DNA from: Candidatus Laterigemmans baculatus
GTDB taxonomy: Bacteria > Planctomycetota > Planctomycetia > Pirellulales > Pirellulaceae
Direction: 5' to 3'
DNA: 47,261 nucleotides
NCBI RefSeq assembly: GCF_010367455.1
Contig: NZ_WRPR01000137.1
Span: 1-47,261, forward strand
Shown here: positions 25,441-35,559 of the stretch, piece by piece
Position numbering within the stretch: the stretch's first letter is position 1
How the letters are laid out: each line of letters starts with the position of its first letter
Notes under the pieces: generated by a model
The model's input: the letters and a program-made list of their open reading frames with translations, nothing else
Database searches by the model: none
Told to the model about the DNA's origin: nothing
Translations under genes and position numbers: made by a program

Positions 25441-26436
25441 CTACCGCCAGTATCGGCTGATTGGCCACCGCAGGATGAGGTCGCTTTTGTCGCGTCCCCC
25501 CCGCATTTCAAGCATTTCGGTTATATGCAATCTGCAGCAAAAGCGGATGAAGTCGTCGCTGCGGGTTAGGTAGCCTTGCCACCCGCCAAGCCGACCGTCA
25601 TCGAGCGCGTAGACATAATCGGCCAACCGTTCGGTAAAGTCGGGATCGTCGCCGCGATACAACCGAGTGTGCGTCAACACCGGTTCGCCCAACACCGGTG
25701 CGACCAGTCCACCGCCAGGTGCAACCAATTCACCGCCAGGTGCAACCAACTCACCGCCAGGTGCAACGAACTCACCGCCAGGTGCAATTGGCTCGCTGCC
25801 GGGAGCGACAACCGCGGAACCCACCGCCGGATCGCCAGGGGCGTCCACGGCGAGCATTTCCATTTGCTGGCGAGCAACTTCCAACTCGGTCTCGAGCACG
25901 ATCCGAGCCGGGATCTGATGCTCGGCCTTCGTCCCCCACGGCAATCCGTAACCGACCGGAACGGGGTGGAAAGCGGGATCAGCGGCGTACCACCGGACGG
26001 TCATCGCCAGCCGTGGAGGGCTATAGGGGTCGTAATCGGTGACCGCTCCGACGACCACTGCATCGACGCCGAGAAACCGCGCCAGCTCCTGGAAGTCGGC
26101 TCCCTCGCGCGGCTCCCCGCGGAGGGCGACGAATTGGTCCCAGGCCACGGCCGCAACACCCACTGGCAGCACCTCGAAGCCGGGGATCAGCTGCAGTTCG
26201 GCGTAGTACGCTTCGGCGACCGCCGTCTGGTTCAGCGTCGGTTCGCTGCTCTGATTGAAGAACGGCAGGACCGCGATCCGGTGCAGTTGCGGGAGCGGGT
26301 TATGGAACCGCTCGCGGTGCCGAAAGTCGGGGACCAGGCTGCAGCCGCTCAAGAGCAACGCGAGGCCGCCGCTGAAGAGCCACAGCACCGCGGACCGCGG
26401 AAGCGGCGTCAGGCGTTCGATGGTCGCTGTCGTCAT
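25441..26436 (-). CDS. CsgG/TolB-N-like lipoprotein with repeat insert
   Basis: A 331-residue lipoprotein: RSAVLWLFSGGLALLLSGCS is a signal with lipobox LLSGC. The core reads LHRIAVLPFFNQSSEPTLNQ, AEAYYAELQLIPGFEVLPVG and ARFLGVDAVVVGAVTDYDPY, the order of strands and helices seen in CsgG- and TolB-N-like lipoproteins, in which a strand ending in G(A/T)VTxY follows a helix. The N-glycine repeat GGELVAP (four 21-bp DNA units at 25711-25794) is inserted near residue 215-245. After it comes a conserved C-terminal part (LADYVYALDDGRLGGWQGYL). A role in outer-membrane export or assembly is possible but inferred. Confidence 0.7.
   Translation of the reverse strand: MTTATIERLTPLPRSAVLWLFSGGLALLLSGCSLVPDFRHRERFHNPLPQLHRIAVLPFFNQSSEPTLNQTAVAEAYYAELQLIPGFEVLPVGVAAVAWDQFVALRGEPREGADFQELARFLGVDAVVVGAVTDYDPYSPPRLAMTVRWYAADPAFHPVPVGYGLPWGTKAEHQIPARIVLETELEVARQQMEMLAVDAPGDPAVGSAVVAPGSEPIAPGGEFVAPGGELVAPGGELVAPGGGLVAPVLGEPVLTHTRLYRGDDPDFTERLADYVYALDDGRLGGWQGYLTRSDDFIRFCCRLHITEMLEMRGGRDKSDLILRWPISRYWR
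25711..25794. repeat. 21-bp tandem repeat, four copies, in frame
   Basis: Four imperfect copies of a unit starting accgccaggtgca, in frame within the lipoprotein gene and encoding GGELVAP-type heptapeptides on the minus strand. Confidence 0.9.
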
Positions 26437-26542
26437 GGCGCAAGGTTGCCGCTAGTACGGTCCGCGCGCACGTCTCTCCACCCCCACAGCTATCGATCGG
26501 TCCGCCGCCGGCCGCAGGATCAGCAAAATCAGCAAAATTTAT

Positions 26543-26640
26543 CACCCTCCTCCCCGAGAGGGTCACGAGGAACGAGCGGGGAGGGCAATGGGCAACGGTG
26601 AGCCCGACCCTCCCGGGGGGAGGGTATTGATGAAAAGCAC
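26543..26640 (-). repeat. Dispersed CCCTCCCC element, copy 1
   Basis: This intergenic stretch contains gaggaacgagcggggagggc (26567-26586) and gagcccgaccctcccg (26600-26615). Exact inverse copies of both, in matching order, lie at 40295-40314 and 40222-40237. It is therefore a dispersed repeat present twice in opposite orientation. No coding capacity. Confidence 0.8.
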
Positions 26641-26676
26641 TTCTCCGGCAGCGGTAGACTGAGGGGGGCGCCTCGC

Positions 26677-27042
26677 TTACGGCACCCGGACGAAATCCCA
26701 GACCGACCAGATGTGCTGCGGGCGGACGACCGAATCGCGGCTCCGCGTGTAGGGGTCGGCATCCACGTTGGGGCGGAGGGGCGAGTAGCCCGCCCAGGCC
26801 TGCGCTTCGAGCCGCGCGATCCGCTGGCGACGACGCTCCAGGGCCCGCGCCTGCCGCAGCTCCGCAGCCGTCGGCATCGAGCGGTGAAGTTCGACCGCCG
26901 AGGGAGCATCGTCGAACAGTTCGATCGGCGGCAGCGGATCGTCGCCCCGGGTGACTCCCGCGGTCGCAGCCAGCATCACCGCCACGGCGATCAGTGTTTT
27001 GACAGTCGGCGTTTTGTCGGTCGGCGCTTTGTCAATGGGCAT
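26677..27042 (-). CDS. Small exported protein
   Basis: A 121-residue protein with an N-terminal repeat-like stretch (DKAPTDKTPTVKT) before the hydrophobic core TLIAVAVMLAATAGVTRG of a signal peptide. The mature part is charged and helical (ELRQARALERRRQRIARLEA), then QAWAGYSPLRPNVDADPY with a conserved-looking Gly-Tyr-x-Pro-Leu-Arg-Pro line, and ends VWDFVRVP. I recognise the general type from planctomycete secretomes, but no function. The ATG at 27042 has AAGGG 13 nt upstream, rather far. Confidence 0.6.
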   Translation of the reverse strand: MPIDKAPTDKTPTVKTLIAVAVMLAATAGVTRGDDPLPPIELFDDAPSAVELHRSMPTAAELRQARALERRRQRIARLEAQAWAGYSPLRPNVDADPYTRSRDSVVRPQHIWSVWDFVRVP

Positions 27043-27412
27043 GGTTCACAGCATCCCTTGGTGATTGCGAGTTGCCACACACCCGCCTTCCTACGGGTAA
27101 TGCACCAGCAACTTCGGCGTGAGGGTCGCCTGCCGGAGAGTCTTTATTGGAGGCCGCCTCGGCTCGGCCCCGGCTCCGTTCGGATTGCAGCAGTCGTAAC
27201 GTCCGTGGCGTATCGCAGAGTTCTGAAAAGTCGAGAAAAAACAAGTGCGGGTGCTGCATTTACTGCAAATAATGCGAGAATCAGACCGAACACTCGGACG
27301 CACCCCCTATGGCGATAGTGATCACGGCGCTATCATCTGGTGACAGGCCAGCGAGCGATGTGTTTCACGAGCGAGTCGGCGTATTTCTTCAAACACACTG
27401 GAGACTTGGACT
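27043..27412. other. Divergent gene-free gap
   Basis: About 370 nt between two divergently read genes, so it must contain both promoters. TATCAT at 27331-27336 could be a -10 box for the lipoprotein gene, but its -35 region is poor. A small palindrome gcatttactgcaaataatgc lies near 27256-27275. Nothing else is recognised. Confidence 0.4.
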
Positions 27413-27625
27413 ATGAAATTGCACGGATTTCTGGCGACTGCGGCTGCGGCTTTTGTGTGCTGCGTGACCCTCGGCTGCCCCCCGGCTGAGAACGAAGAAG
27501 TTCCGGTCGACGTCGACGTCGTCGCTCCGGCCGAAGATAGCAACACCACCACCGCTCCCGCTCCGGCCACTCCCCCGGCTGAAGGCGTCGAAGCCGACGT
27601 CGTCGAGACCGAGCCGACCGAGTGA
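27413..27625 (+). CDS. Small acidic lipoprotein
   Basis: A 70-residue protein: MKLHGFLATAAAAFVCCVTL then GC is a lipoprotein signal with lipobox VTLGC. The mature part is short, acidic and rich in Val, Pro, Ala and Thr (VPVDVDVVAPAEDSNTTTAP), probably unstructured. GGAGA lies 9 nt before the ATG and a clear intrinsic terminator follows, so the gene is a single transcription unit. Function unknown. Confidence 0.75.
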   Translation: MKLHGFLATAAAAFVCCVTLGCPPAENEEVPVDVDVVAPAEDSNTTTAPAPATPPAEGVEADVVETEPTE

Positions 27626-27657
27626 GCTAAGTTGAGCGGAGCGCTCTCGCATCCGAC

Positions 27658-27692
27658 AAAAGCCGACCGCGATCCCCGCGGCCGGCTTTTTT
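27658..27692 (+). terminator. Intrinsic terminator after the small lipoprotein gene
   Basis: AAAAGCCGaCCGCG pairs with CGCGGCCGGCTTTT around a short loop and is followed by a run of T. It lies 33 nt past the stop codon of the small lipoprotein gene. Confidence 0.85.
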
Positions 27693-27727
27693 CGTGCGCT
27701 GGGCAAAACCTTGGGACCCATTCTGAA

Positions 27728-27800
27728 ATCAGCCGCCACGCGCTAGCGTCCGGTTCTCACGGCGTTTTTGAGAACCGGGGGCTAACGCCCGGCGGCTGAT
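27728..27800. repeat. REP-like palindrome, copy 2
   Basis: ATCAGCCGCC at 27728 and GGCGGCTGAT ending at 27800 bracket two unequal arms, acgcgctagcgtccggttct on the left and agaaccgggggctaacgccc on the right. It lies between the 3' ends of the small lipoprotein gene and uvrB. Confidence 0.9.
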
Positions 27801-27853
27801 GAATCATCCGGACGAATGCCCAGCGGCTCCCAGCCAGATAGCACTGAGTCGCC

Positions 27854-29965
<2,112 letters not shown>

Positions 29966-30041
29966 AGGGATCGGCAACCGATGGGCAGAAATTCAGTGGC
30001 AAGAGCTCCATTGTCGGCCCTCCAGAGCCCGCGACAAGCCG

Positions 30042-30195
30042 CATAGTCGCCTTTCGCACTGGGGCCATGGGCTCTGTCAGAATCTACTTCAGACCATCAG
30101 CCGCCACGCGCTAGCGTCCGGTTCTTTGCATTTCCCGAGGAACCGGACGCTAGCGCGTTGCGGCTGATAGCAAAAATCCGCGAAAGGCGACTATG
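30042..30195. mobile_element. MITE-like element with 16-bp terminal inverted repeats, copy B
   Basis: The left end catagtcgcctttcgc (30042-30057) and the right end gcgaaaggcgactatg (30180-30195) are perfect inverted repeats, identical to the termini of the element at 23988-24212. The inside holds a REP-like palindrome (30096-30168) instead of the tandem units of the other copy. The element is 154 bp long. Its right end is one base from the stop codon of the comEA-like gene. Confidence 0.65.
30096..30168. repeat. REP-like palindrome, copy 3
   Basis: ATCAGCCGCC plus acgcgctagcgtccggttc on the left pairs with gaaccggacgctagcgcgt plus TGCGGCTGAT on the right. The two 29-base arms differ at only one position, the most symmetric copy in the window. 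The loop is about 15 nt. It is nested inside the element 30042-30195. Confidence 0.92.
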
Positions 30196-30196
30196 G

Positions 30197-30577
30197 CTAC
30201 GGCTCGTCGGCGACCGTCAGGTACGGTGCGACGCCGGCGATCTTCGCCGGACCGATTCCATGGACCGCGTCGAGCGCCTCGAGCGAATCAAACGGCCCCT
30301 CGGTCTCGCGATGCTCCACAATCCGGCCTGCCAACTCAGGACCGATCCCGGGCAGCAGCATTAACTCTTCCACCGAAGCCTGATTCAACTCGAGCCGCAA
30401 GCGAACCGGGGCTGGCTGAGGCTCGCCAGCGCCGCGGCTCGTCGCCTCCAGGCACCAGGCGCACACCGCCAGCACGATTGCCGCGAGCGCGACGACCGTC
30501 CCCCGGGCATCTCCGATCGCGAGCGGCTCCTCGCGGTCGACCACGGTGCCGGATTCGAGTTGGCTGGGAGCATTCAC
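30197..30577 (-). CDS. ComEA-like helix-hairpin-helix protein
   Basis: A 126-residue protein with a membrane anchor (TVVALAAIVLAVCAWCLEA) and a C-terminal pair of helix-hairpin-helix motifs: LNQASVEELMLLPGIGPELA and FDSLEALDAVHGIGPAKIAG. This is the ComEA layout, in which a membrane-tethered domain binds double-stranded DNA during transformation. No other competence gene is near, so DNA uptake is only a possibility. The start is GTG at 30577. The gene sits upstream of uvrB on the same strand, separated from it by an inverted-repeat element, and is divergent from nadC. Confidence 0.82.
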   Translation of the reverse strand: MNAPSQLESGTVVDREEPLAIGDARGTVVALAAIVLAVCAWCLEATSRGAGEPQPAPVRLRLELNQASVEELMLLPGIGPELAGRIVEHRETEGPFDSLEALDAVHGIGPAKIAGVAPYLTVADEP

Positions 30578-30731
30578 GGGTGTCGGCCGGGCGCGATGCG
30601 AAGCACCCGCGGTCAGGGGCTACGGGCTCAGGGCTACAGGCGGGGCCTGGAAACGATGCCGTTTCTGCTATTCTGACGCACAACTTGCTGGCCAAGCCAG
30701 CCGCCACCATCGCCCCCGCAGGGACGCCCCC

Positions 30732-31742
30732 ATGCACGCTGCCGACTACCAAACGGTGACCGCCGACGAACGACTCGAAGCCGATTTGCGGAAGCTGATT
30801 GAGCTGGGGATCGCCGAGGACTTGGCCGGCCAACGGGACTGGACGACCGCGGCGACCGTTCCCGCCGAGGTCCGCGGACGGTGCCAGGTCGTACCTCGCT
30901 GTGCGGGAACCGCGGCCGGTTTGGTGACCGTCCCCTGGATCATCGACGCCCTAGGCGGCGATCTGACGTTCGAACCGGAGCTGCGAGATGGGGATCGCTT
31001 CGCGCCGCGGCAACCGCTCGGGGTGATCGAGGGGAATGCCCGCGACCTGCTCACCGCGGAGCGTTTGATCCTGAACGTCGTCTCGCGGATGAGTGGCGTA
31101 GCGACGTTGACCGCGGCCTATGTGGCTCAGATCGCCGACTCGGCCGCTCGACTCTACGACACGCGGAAGACGACGACCGGTTGGCGAAGATTGGAAAAGT
31201 ACGCCGTGCACTGCGGTGGCGGACACAACCACCGCAGCGGCCTCTACGACGGCTTCTTAATCAAGGACAACCACCTCGCCTTGGCTGGAACCGCTGGCCT
31301 GCCACTCTCCCCAGCCGAAGCCGTCCGCCGCGCCCGCAGCTTGGCATCCCCGCCCGGTTCGGCATCCCCGCCCGGTTCGGCATCCCCGCCCGGTTCGGCA
31401 TCCCAGCCCGGTTCGGCATCCCAGAGCAGCGTGAGGGAACTGGCGGAAGACCACACCCCGCCGGCGATCGTCGAAATCGAAGTCGACTCGCTCGACCAAC
31501 TCCAGGAAGTTCTCCCGGCGGCCCCCGACATCGTCCTGCTCGACAACTTTTCGCTCCCCGATCTGCGGCGGGCAGTCGAGCTCCGCGACGCGGCGGGCAG
31601 GGGAGTGGAGCTGGAAGCGTCGGGAGGGGTAACGCTGGAGTCGATCGGTGCGATCGCCGAGACCGGTGTGGATCGGATCAGTTGCGGAGCGCTGACGCAC
31701 CAGGCGGTTTGGCTCGACTTGGGGCTCGATTGGTCGCGATGA
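30732..31742 (+). CDS. nadC: Nicotinate-nucleotide pyrophosphorylase (carboxylating)
   Basis: A 336-residue quinolinate phosphoribosyltransferase, which makes nicotinate mononucleotide from quinolinate and PRPP in NAD synthesis. Key motifs: ERLILNVVSRMSGVATLTA, DTRKTTTGWRRLEKYAV (143-159), GGGHNHRSGLYDGFLIKDNH, EIEVDSLDQLQEVL, DIVLLDNFS and LEASGGVTLESI. The protein is about 50 residues longer than usual because of an insert at 205-235 made of SASPPG repeats, encoded by 18-bp DNA units. The insert falls where the family has a variable loop, after the KDNH motif, so activity may survive. AGGGA lies 10 nt before the ATG. Confidence 0.95.
   Translation: MHAADYQTVTADERLEADLRKLIELGIAEDLAGQRDWTTAATVPAEVRGRCQVVPRCAGTAAGLVTVPWIIDALGGDLTFEPELRDGDRFAPRQPLGVIEGNARDLLTAERLILNVVSRMSGVATLTAAYVAQIADSAARLYDTRKTTTGWRRLEKYAVHCGGGHNHRSGLYDGFLIKDNHLALAGTAGLPLSPAEAVRRARSLASPPGSASPPGSASPPGSASQPGSASQSSVRELAEDHTPPAIVEIEVDSLDQLQEVLPAAPDIVLLDNFSLPDLRRAVELRDAAGRGVELEASGGVTLESIGAIAETGVDRISCGALTHQAVWLDLGLDWSR
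31343..31414. repeat. 18-bp tandem repeat, four copies, in frame in nadC
   Basis: Four copies of ggcatccccgcccggttc (the fourth with one change) plus a partial fifth. They encode ASPPGS-type hexapeptides inside NadC. Confidence 0.95.
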
Positions 31743-31834
31743 GCGATCTCGACTGATCGTTTTACGAGCTAGGTTTGAGCAGGACCGCGACCGCACGACC
31801 CGCGAAGTACCTGCTCACTCCGATTTTGCCCACT

Positions 31835-33232
31835 ATGTCCACCGCGATTGGCCAGCACCGCTCGGTGTGGGATTTTGTTCAACCCACGCTGGATGCGACC
31901 TGCATTCTGCTCTCGCTCTATGCAGTGCAGTGGGCGGCGCTCGGCTTTTTGGACGACGTGACGATCGGTGCGGCGCTGCTCGCCGCCGTCGTCTTTCCTC
32001 TGGCCAGCCAACTGACCGGCCTCCAGCGGCAGTGGCTGGGCGGCAGTACCGACCGCGAAGTGATCGCGATCGTCGGGACCTGGACGCTGACGGTCCTGAC
32101 GCTCGCCCTGATCGGCTTCCTCACCCGCTACGCCAACCTGCTGCCCCGCTCGGTGATGGTCGGCTGGATCGTCGTCGCGCCCTGCCTGGTGGCACTGGCT
32201 CGCATGTGCCTGCGGATCCTCCAGCGGGCTTTGCAGCAGCGGGGGATTGGAACCCGCACGGTAGCGATCGCCGGTCTAAACGATTTGGGGTGCCAAGTCG
32301 CCCACAACATTCGTCGCGACCCGGGACTCGGTTTCCATCTCAACGGCTTCTACGACGACCGCGACGCCAAGCGACTCGCCCCCCATTCCGCCAAAGAGCG
32401 ACTCGAAGGAAACCTGAATCGGCTCGTCGAGCAGGCCCGCGCCGGCCAGGTCGACATCGTCATGATCACGCTCCCGATGCGAGCGGAAGAGCGGATCAAA
32501 TACATCCTCGACCGCCTCAGCGACTCGACCGCCTCGGTCTACCTGGTGCCCGACTTCTTCGTCTTTGAATTGCTCCACTCGCGGTGGACTTCGATGGGAG
32601 GATTGCCGGCGGTCAGCGTGTTTGAAAATCCACTCTACGGCGTCGACGGTTATATCAAGCGTGTGGCCGATGTCGTGCTCACCCTCGCGGCCCTCTCGAT
32701 CGCGGCGATACCGATGCTCGCGATTGCCGTGGCAGTCAAGCTCTCCTCCCCCGGCCCAGTGTTCTTCCGCCAGCGCCGTTATGGGCTCGACGGGCGAGAA
32801 ATCCGCGTCTGGAAATTCCGCTCGATGCGAGTCTGCGACGACGGACCGGTAGTCCGCCAAGCAACCAAGAATGACCCGCGGATCACGCGGGTCGGCGCGA
32901 TCCTGCGAAAGACGAGCCTCGATGAACTGCCGCAGTTATTCAACGTGCTCGACGGCAGCATGTCGCTGGTCGGCCCCCGTCCCCACGCCACGGCTCATAA
33001 CGAAGAATTCCGAGGTCTGATTCGCGGGTATATGCTGCGCCATAAGATCAAGCCTGGCATCACCGGCCTGGCCCAGGTCTCGGGATGCCGGGGCGAAACC
33101 GAGACGCTGGACAAAATGAAGCGGCGAGTCGAATACGACCACCAGTACATACGCCAATGGTCGATCTGGCTCGATCTCAAAATCCTAGCCAAGACGCTCC
33201 AAGTCGCCTGGCGCCAAGAAGAAGCGTACTGA
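31835..33232 (+). CDS. Undecaprenyl-phosphate sugar phosphotransferase (WcaJ-type)
   Basis: A 465-residue membrane enzyme that starts polysaccharide synthesis by moving a sugar phosphate to undecaprenyl phosphate. The N-terminal half has four membrane helices, followed by a Rossmann-like part ([20 protein letters not shown]). The C-terminal catalytic domain begins with [20 protein letters not shown] and holds [52 protein letters not shown] and [14 protein letters not shown]. This matches the polyisoprenyl-phosphate hexose-1-phosphate transferase family; the sugar is unknown. ATG 31835 is preferred; a TTG at 31775 would add 20 residues. No other polysaccharide gene is adjacent. Confidence 0.9.
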   Translation: MSTAIGQHRSVWDFVQPTLDATCILLSLYAVQWAALGFLDDVTIGAALLAAVVFPLASQLTGLQRQWLGGSTDREVIAIVGTWTLTVLTLALIGFLTRYANLLPRSVMVGWIVVAPCLVALARMCLRILQRALQQRGIGTRTVAIAGLNDLGCQVAHNIRRDPGLGFHLNGFYDDRDAKRLAPHSAKERLEGNLNRLVEQARAGQVDIVMITLPMRAEERIKYILDRLSDSTASVYLVPDFFVFELLHSRWTSMGGLPAVSVFENPLYGVDGYIKRVADVVLTLAALSIAAIPMLAIAVAVKLSSPGPVFFRQRRYGLDGREIRVWKFRSMRVCDDGPVVRQATKNDPRITRVGAILRKTSLDELPQLFNVLDGSMSLVGPRPHATAHNEEFRGLIRGYMLRHKIKPGITGLAQVSGCRGETETLDKMKRRVEYDHQYIRQWSIWLDLKILAKTLQVAWRQEEAY

Positions 33233-33246
33233 AAAAGGTTTCAGGG

Positions 33247-33293
33247 AGCAGGTTTCAGGTTTCAGGCAAAAATCTCAAATCCTGAAACCTGCT
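33247..33293. terminator. Hairpin between converging genes
   Basis: AGCAGGTTTCAGG (33247-33259) pairs with CCTGAAACCTGCT (33281-33293). It contains a repeated ggtttca word and lies between the stop codons of the sugar transferase gene and sucD. It may serve both strands as a stop, but no T-run follows. Confidence 0.45.
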
Positions 33294-33298
33294 ACCTC

Positions 33299-34171
33299 CT
33301 ACCGTCCCATCGCTTCGAGGACGGCTTTGCCCATATCGGCCGGGCTGGGGGCGACGACGATGCCGGCGTCTTCCAGGGCTGCGACCTTTTCGGTTGCGGT
33401 TCCCTTGCCGCCGCTGATGATCGCCCCGGCGTGCCCCATCCGCTTGCCGGGCGGGGCGGTGCGGCCAGCGATGAAGGCGGCGACCGGCTTGGTGACATGT
33501 TCTTTGACGTAGGCGGCGGCTTCCTCTTCGGCCGAACCGCCAATTTCGCCGATCATCAAGATCGCTTCGGTCTGCGGATCTTGCTCAAACATCTCCAGCA
33601 GATCGATGAAGCTGGTGCCGACGATCGGGTCTCCTCCCAAACCGACACAGGTGCTCTGGCCGAGTTTGAGGTTGCTGGTTTGCCAAACCGCTTCGTAGGT
33701 CAACGTTCCACTGCGGCTCATCACGCCGACTTTGCCGACCTGGTGGATGTAACCCGGCATGATGCCGATCTTGCAAGCACCGGGAGTGATCAGACCGGGG
33801 CAATTCGGTCCGATCAGATGGGCCCCGCTCGCGCGGACTTTCTCATACACGCGGACCATATCCAACACCGGCACCCCTTCGGTGATCGCGGCGATGACTT
33901 TAATGCCCGCGTCGAGGGCTTCGAGGATGGCGTCGGCGGTGAAGGGCGGGGGGACGAAAATCATCGTCGCGTCGGCACCGGTTTCGGCGACCGCTTCTTC
34001 GACGGTGTCGAACACCGGCAGGCCTTCGGCCGTTTGGCCCCCTTTGCCCGGCGTGACTCCACCGACCATCTGCGTGCCGTATTCCTTACAGCCGCGGGTG
34101 TGAAACGATCCGGCGCTACCAGTGATTCCCTGGCAAATGACTTTAGTATTTGCGTCGACGAGAATGGACAT
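33299..34171 (-). CDS. sucD: Succinyl-CoA synthetase, alpha subunit
   Basis: A 290-residue alpha subunit of the ligase that converts succinyl-CoA to succinate with ATP or GTP formation in the TCA cycle. It has the CoA-binding N-terminus ([20 protein letters not shown]), [19 protein letters not shown] and the active-site His247 in [14 protein letters not shown], which carries the phosphate. Length is normal. It follows sucC by 94 nt on the same strand. The ATG at 34171 has no strong ribosome binding site. Confidence 0.97.
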   Translation of the reverse strand: MSILVDANTKVICQGITGSAGSFHTRGCKEYGTQMVGGVTPGKGGQTAEGLPVFDTVEEAVAETGADATMIFVPPPFTADAILEALDAGIKVIAAITEGVPVLDMVRVYEKVRASGAHLIGPNCPGLITPGACKIGIMPGYIHQVGKVGVMSRSGTLTYEAVWQTSNLKLGQSTCVGLGGDPIVGTSFIDLLEMFEQDPQTEAILMIGEIGGSAEEEAAAYVKEHVTKPVAAFIAGRTAPPGKRMGHAGAIISGGKGTATEKVAALEDAGIVVAPSPADMGKAVLEAMGR

Positions 34172-34265
34172 GTATGGGTATCCGTGCGTGATTCGAGGCA
34201 GCGGTCTGGATGCCGCGAGTGCTGGGCAAAAAAGGACAAAAACGGAGCGTGGAGAAACCAGCCGC

Positions 34266-35450
34266 TCAGCTGATCGCGGCGACCACTTTTTGAGCCGCGT
34301 CGGTCAAGTCGTTGGCCGTGATGATGTCGATGTCGCTCTCGGCTAACATCTTGCGGCCTTCCTCGACCTCCGTTCCTTCGAGCCGCACGACCAAGGGGAT
34401 ATTGAATCCAACCTCTTTCCCGGCCTCGATGATCGCGGCAGCGATCGTGGTGCAGCGGGCGATCCCGCCGAAGATATTGACCAGCACCGCTTTGCAGTTG
34501 GGATCCGACAAGAGAATCCGAAACGCTTCGGTCACCTGTTGAGTGTTGGCCCCACCCCCGACATCGAGAAAGTTCGCCGGCTGACCGCCGTGATACTTGA
34601 TGATGTCCATCGTCGACATCGCCAATCCGGCCCCGTTGACCAGGCAGCCGATGTTGCCTTCGAGCTTGACGTAGCTCAAACCGGTGTCGGCCGCCCGCAC
34701 TTCGGCCGGCTCCTCCTCCGACAGGTCGCGGAGTTCCTTGATGTCTGGATGCCGGAACAGGGCGTTGTCGTCAAAGGTGACCTTCGCATCGAGGGCGATC
34801 ATCTGCCCGTCACCGGTGATCACCAGCGGATTGATCTCGAGCATGGCACAGTCGAGATCGACGTAGGTCCGGCAGACCGCTTTCATGAAGGTCTCGGCGG
34901 CACGCACCGCTTTGCCTTCGATCCCCAGCTTCTTGCACAGCTTGCGGACCTGGTAACTATCGAGTCCGACGGCCGGATCAAAATGCTCTTTGAAGATCTT
35001 TTCCGGAGATTCGGCGGCAACCTCTTCGATCTCCACGCCCCCTTCGGCGCTGACCATCAACACCGGCTTGGCGACGGCCCGGTCGAGCACGATGCCGAGG
35101 TACAATTCGCGGGCGATGTCGCAGCCTTGCTCGATGAAGACTTGATTGACGGTCTGCCCAGGCTCGCCGGTCTGGATCGTGACCAGGCGATTGCCGAGCA
35201 AGCGTGAAGCGACTTCGCGGGTCTCGTCGGCGCTGCGGACCAGCTGCACGCCGCGCTGCTCGGGATGCTCAGCGACCGTCCCTTTGCCTCGGCCGCCAGC
35301 GTGGATCTGCGCTTTGATCACCGCCAGCGAGCCACCGAGCTTGTCGAAGGCCGCCGCGGCTTCTTCGGGAGTCCGGGCCACGTGACCGTTGAGGACCGGG
35401 ACTCCCGCTTGGCGGAAGAGTTCTTTGGCTTGGTATTCGTGTATTTTCAT
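34266..35450 (-). CDS. sucC: Succinyl-CoA synthetase, beta subunit
   Basis: A 394-residue beta subunit. It starts [20 protein letters not shown], the usual N-terminus, so an upstream extension of 32 codons is rejected. ATP-grasp features follow ([16 protein letters not shown]), then [38 protein letters not shown] and the C-terminal domain with [20 protein letters not shown] and [14 protein letters not shown]. Together with sucD it forms the complete enzyme. It lies 109 nt after the sigma-54 regulator gene on the same strand. Confidence 0.97.
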   Translation of the reverse strand: MKIHEYQAKELFRQAGVPVLNGHVARTPEEAAAAFDKLGGSLAVIKAQIHAGGRGKGTVAEHPEQRGVQLVRSADETREVASRLLGNRLVTIQTGEPGQTVNQVFIEQGCDIARELYLGIVLDRAVAKPVLMVSAEGGVEIEEVAAESPEKIFKEHFDPAVGLDSYQVRKLCKKLGIEGKAVRAAETFMKAVCRTYVDLDCAMLEINPLVITGDGQMIALDAKVTFDDNALFRHPDIKELRDLSEEEPAEVRAADTGLSYVKLEGNIGCLVNGAGLAMSTMDIIKYHGGQPANFLDVGGGANTQQVTEAFRILLSDPNCKAVLVNIFGGIARCTTIAAAIIEAGKEVGFNIPLVVRLEGTEVEEGRKMLAESDIDIITANDLTDAAQKVVAAIS

Positions 35451-35559
35451 CCGGCTAATCCCGCAGCGATCCTCGTGGAGCGATCCTCGTGTGCACCGGA
35501 AAGCGACCCGGTGCTTGGCGGGGATTATAGGATCGAGCGAAACCACTCGAAAGGCGGCA

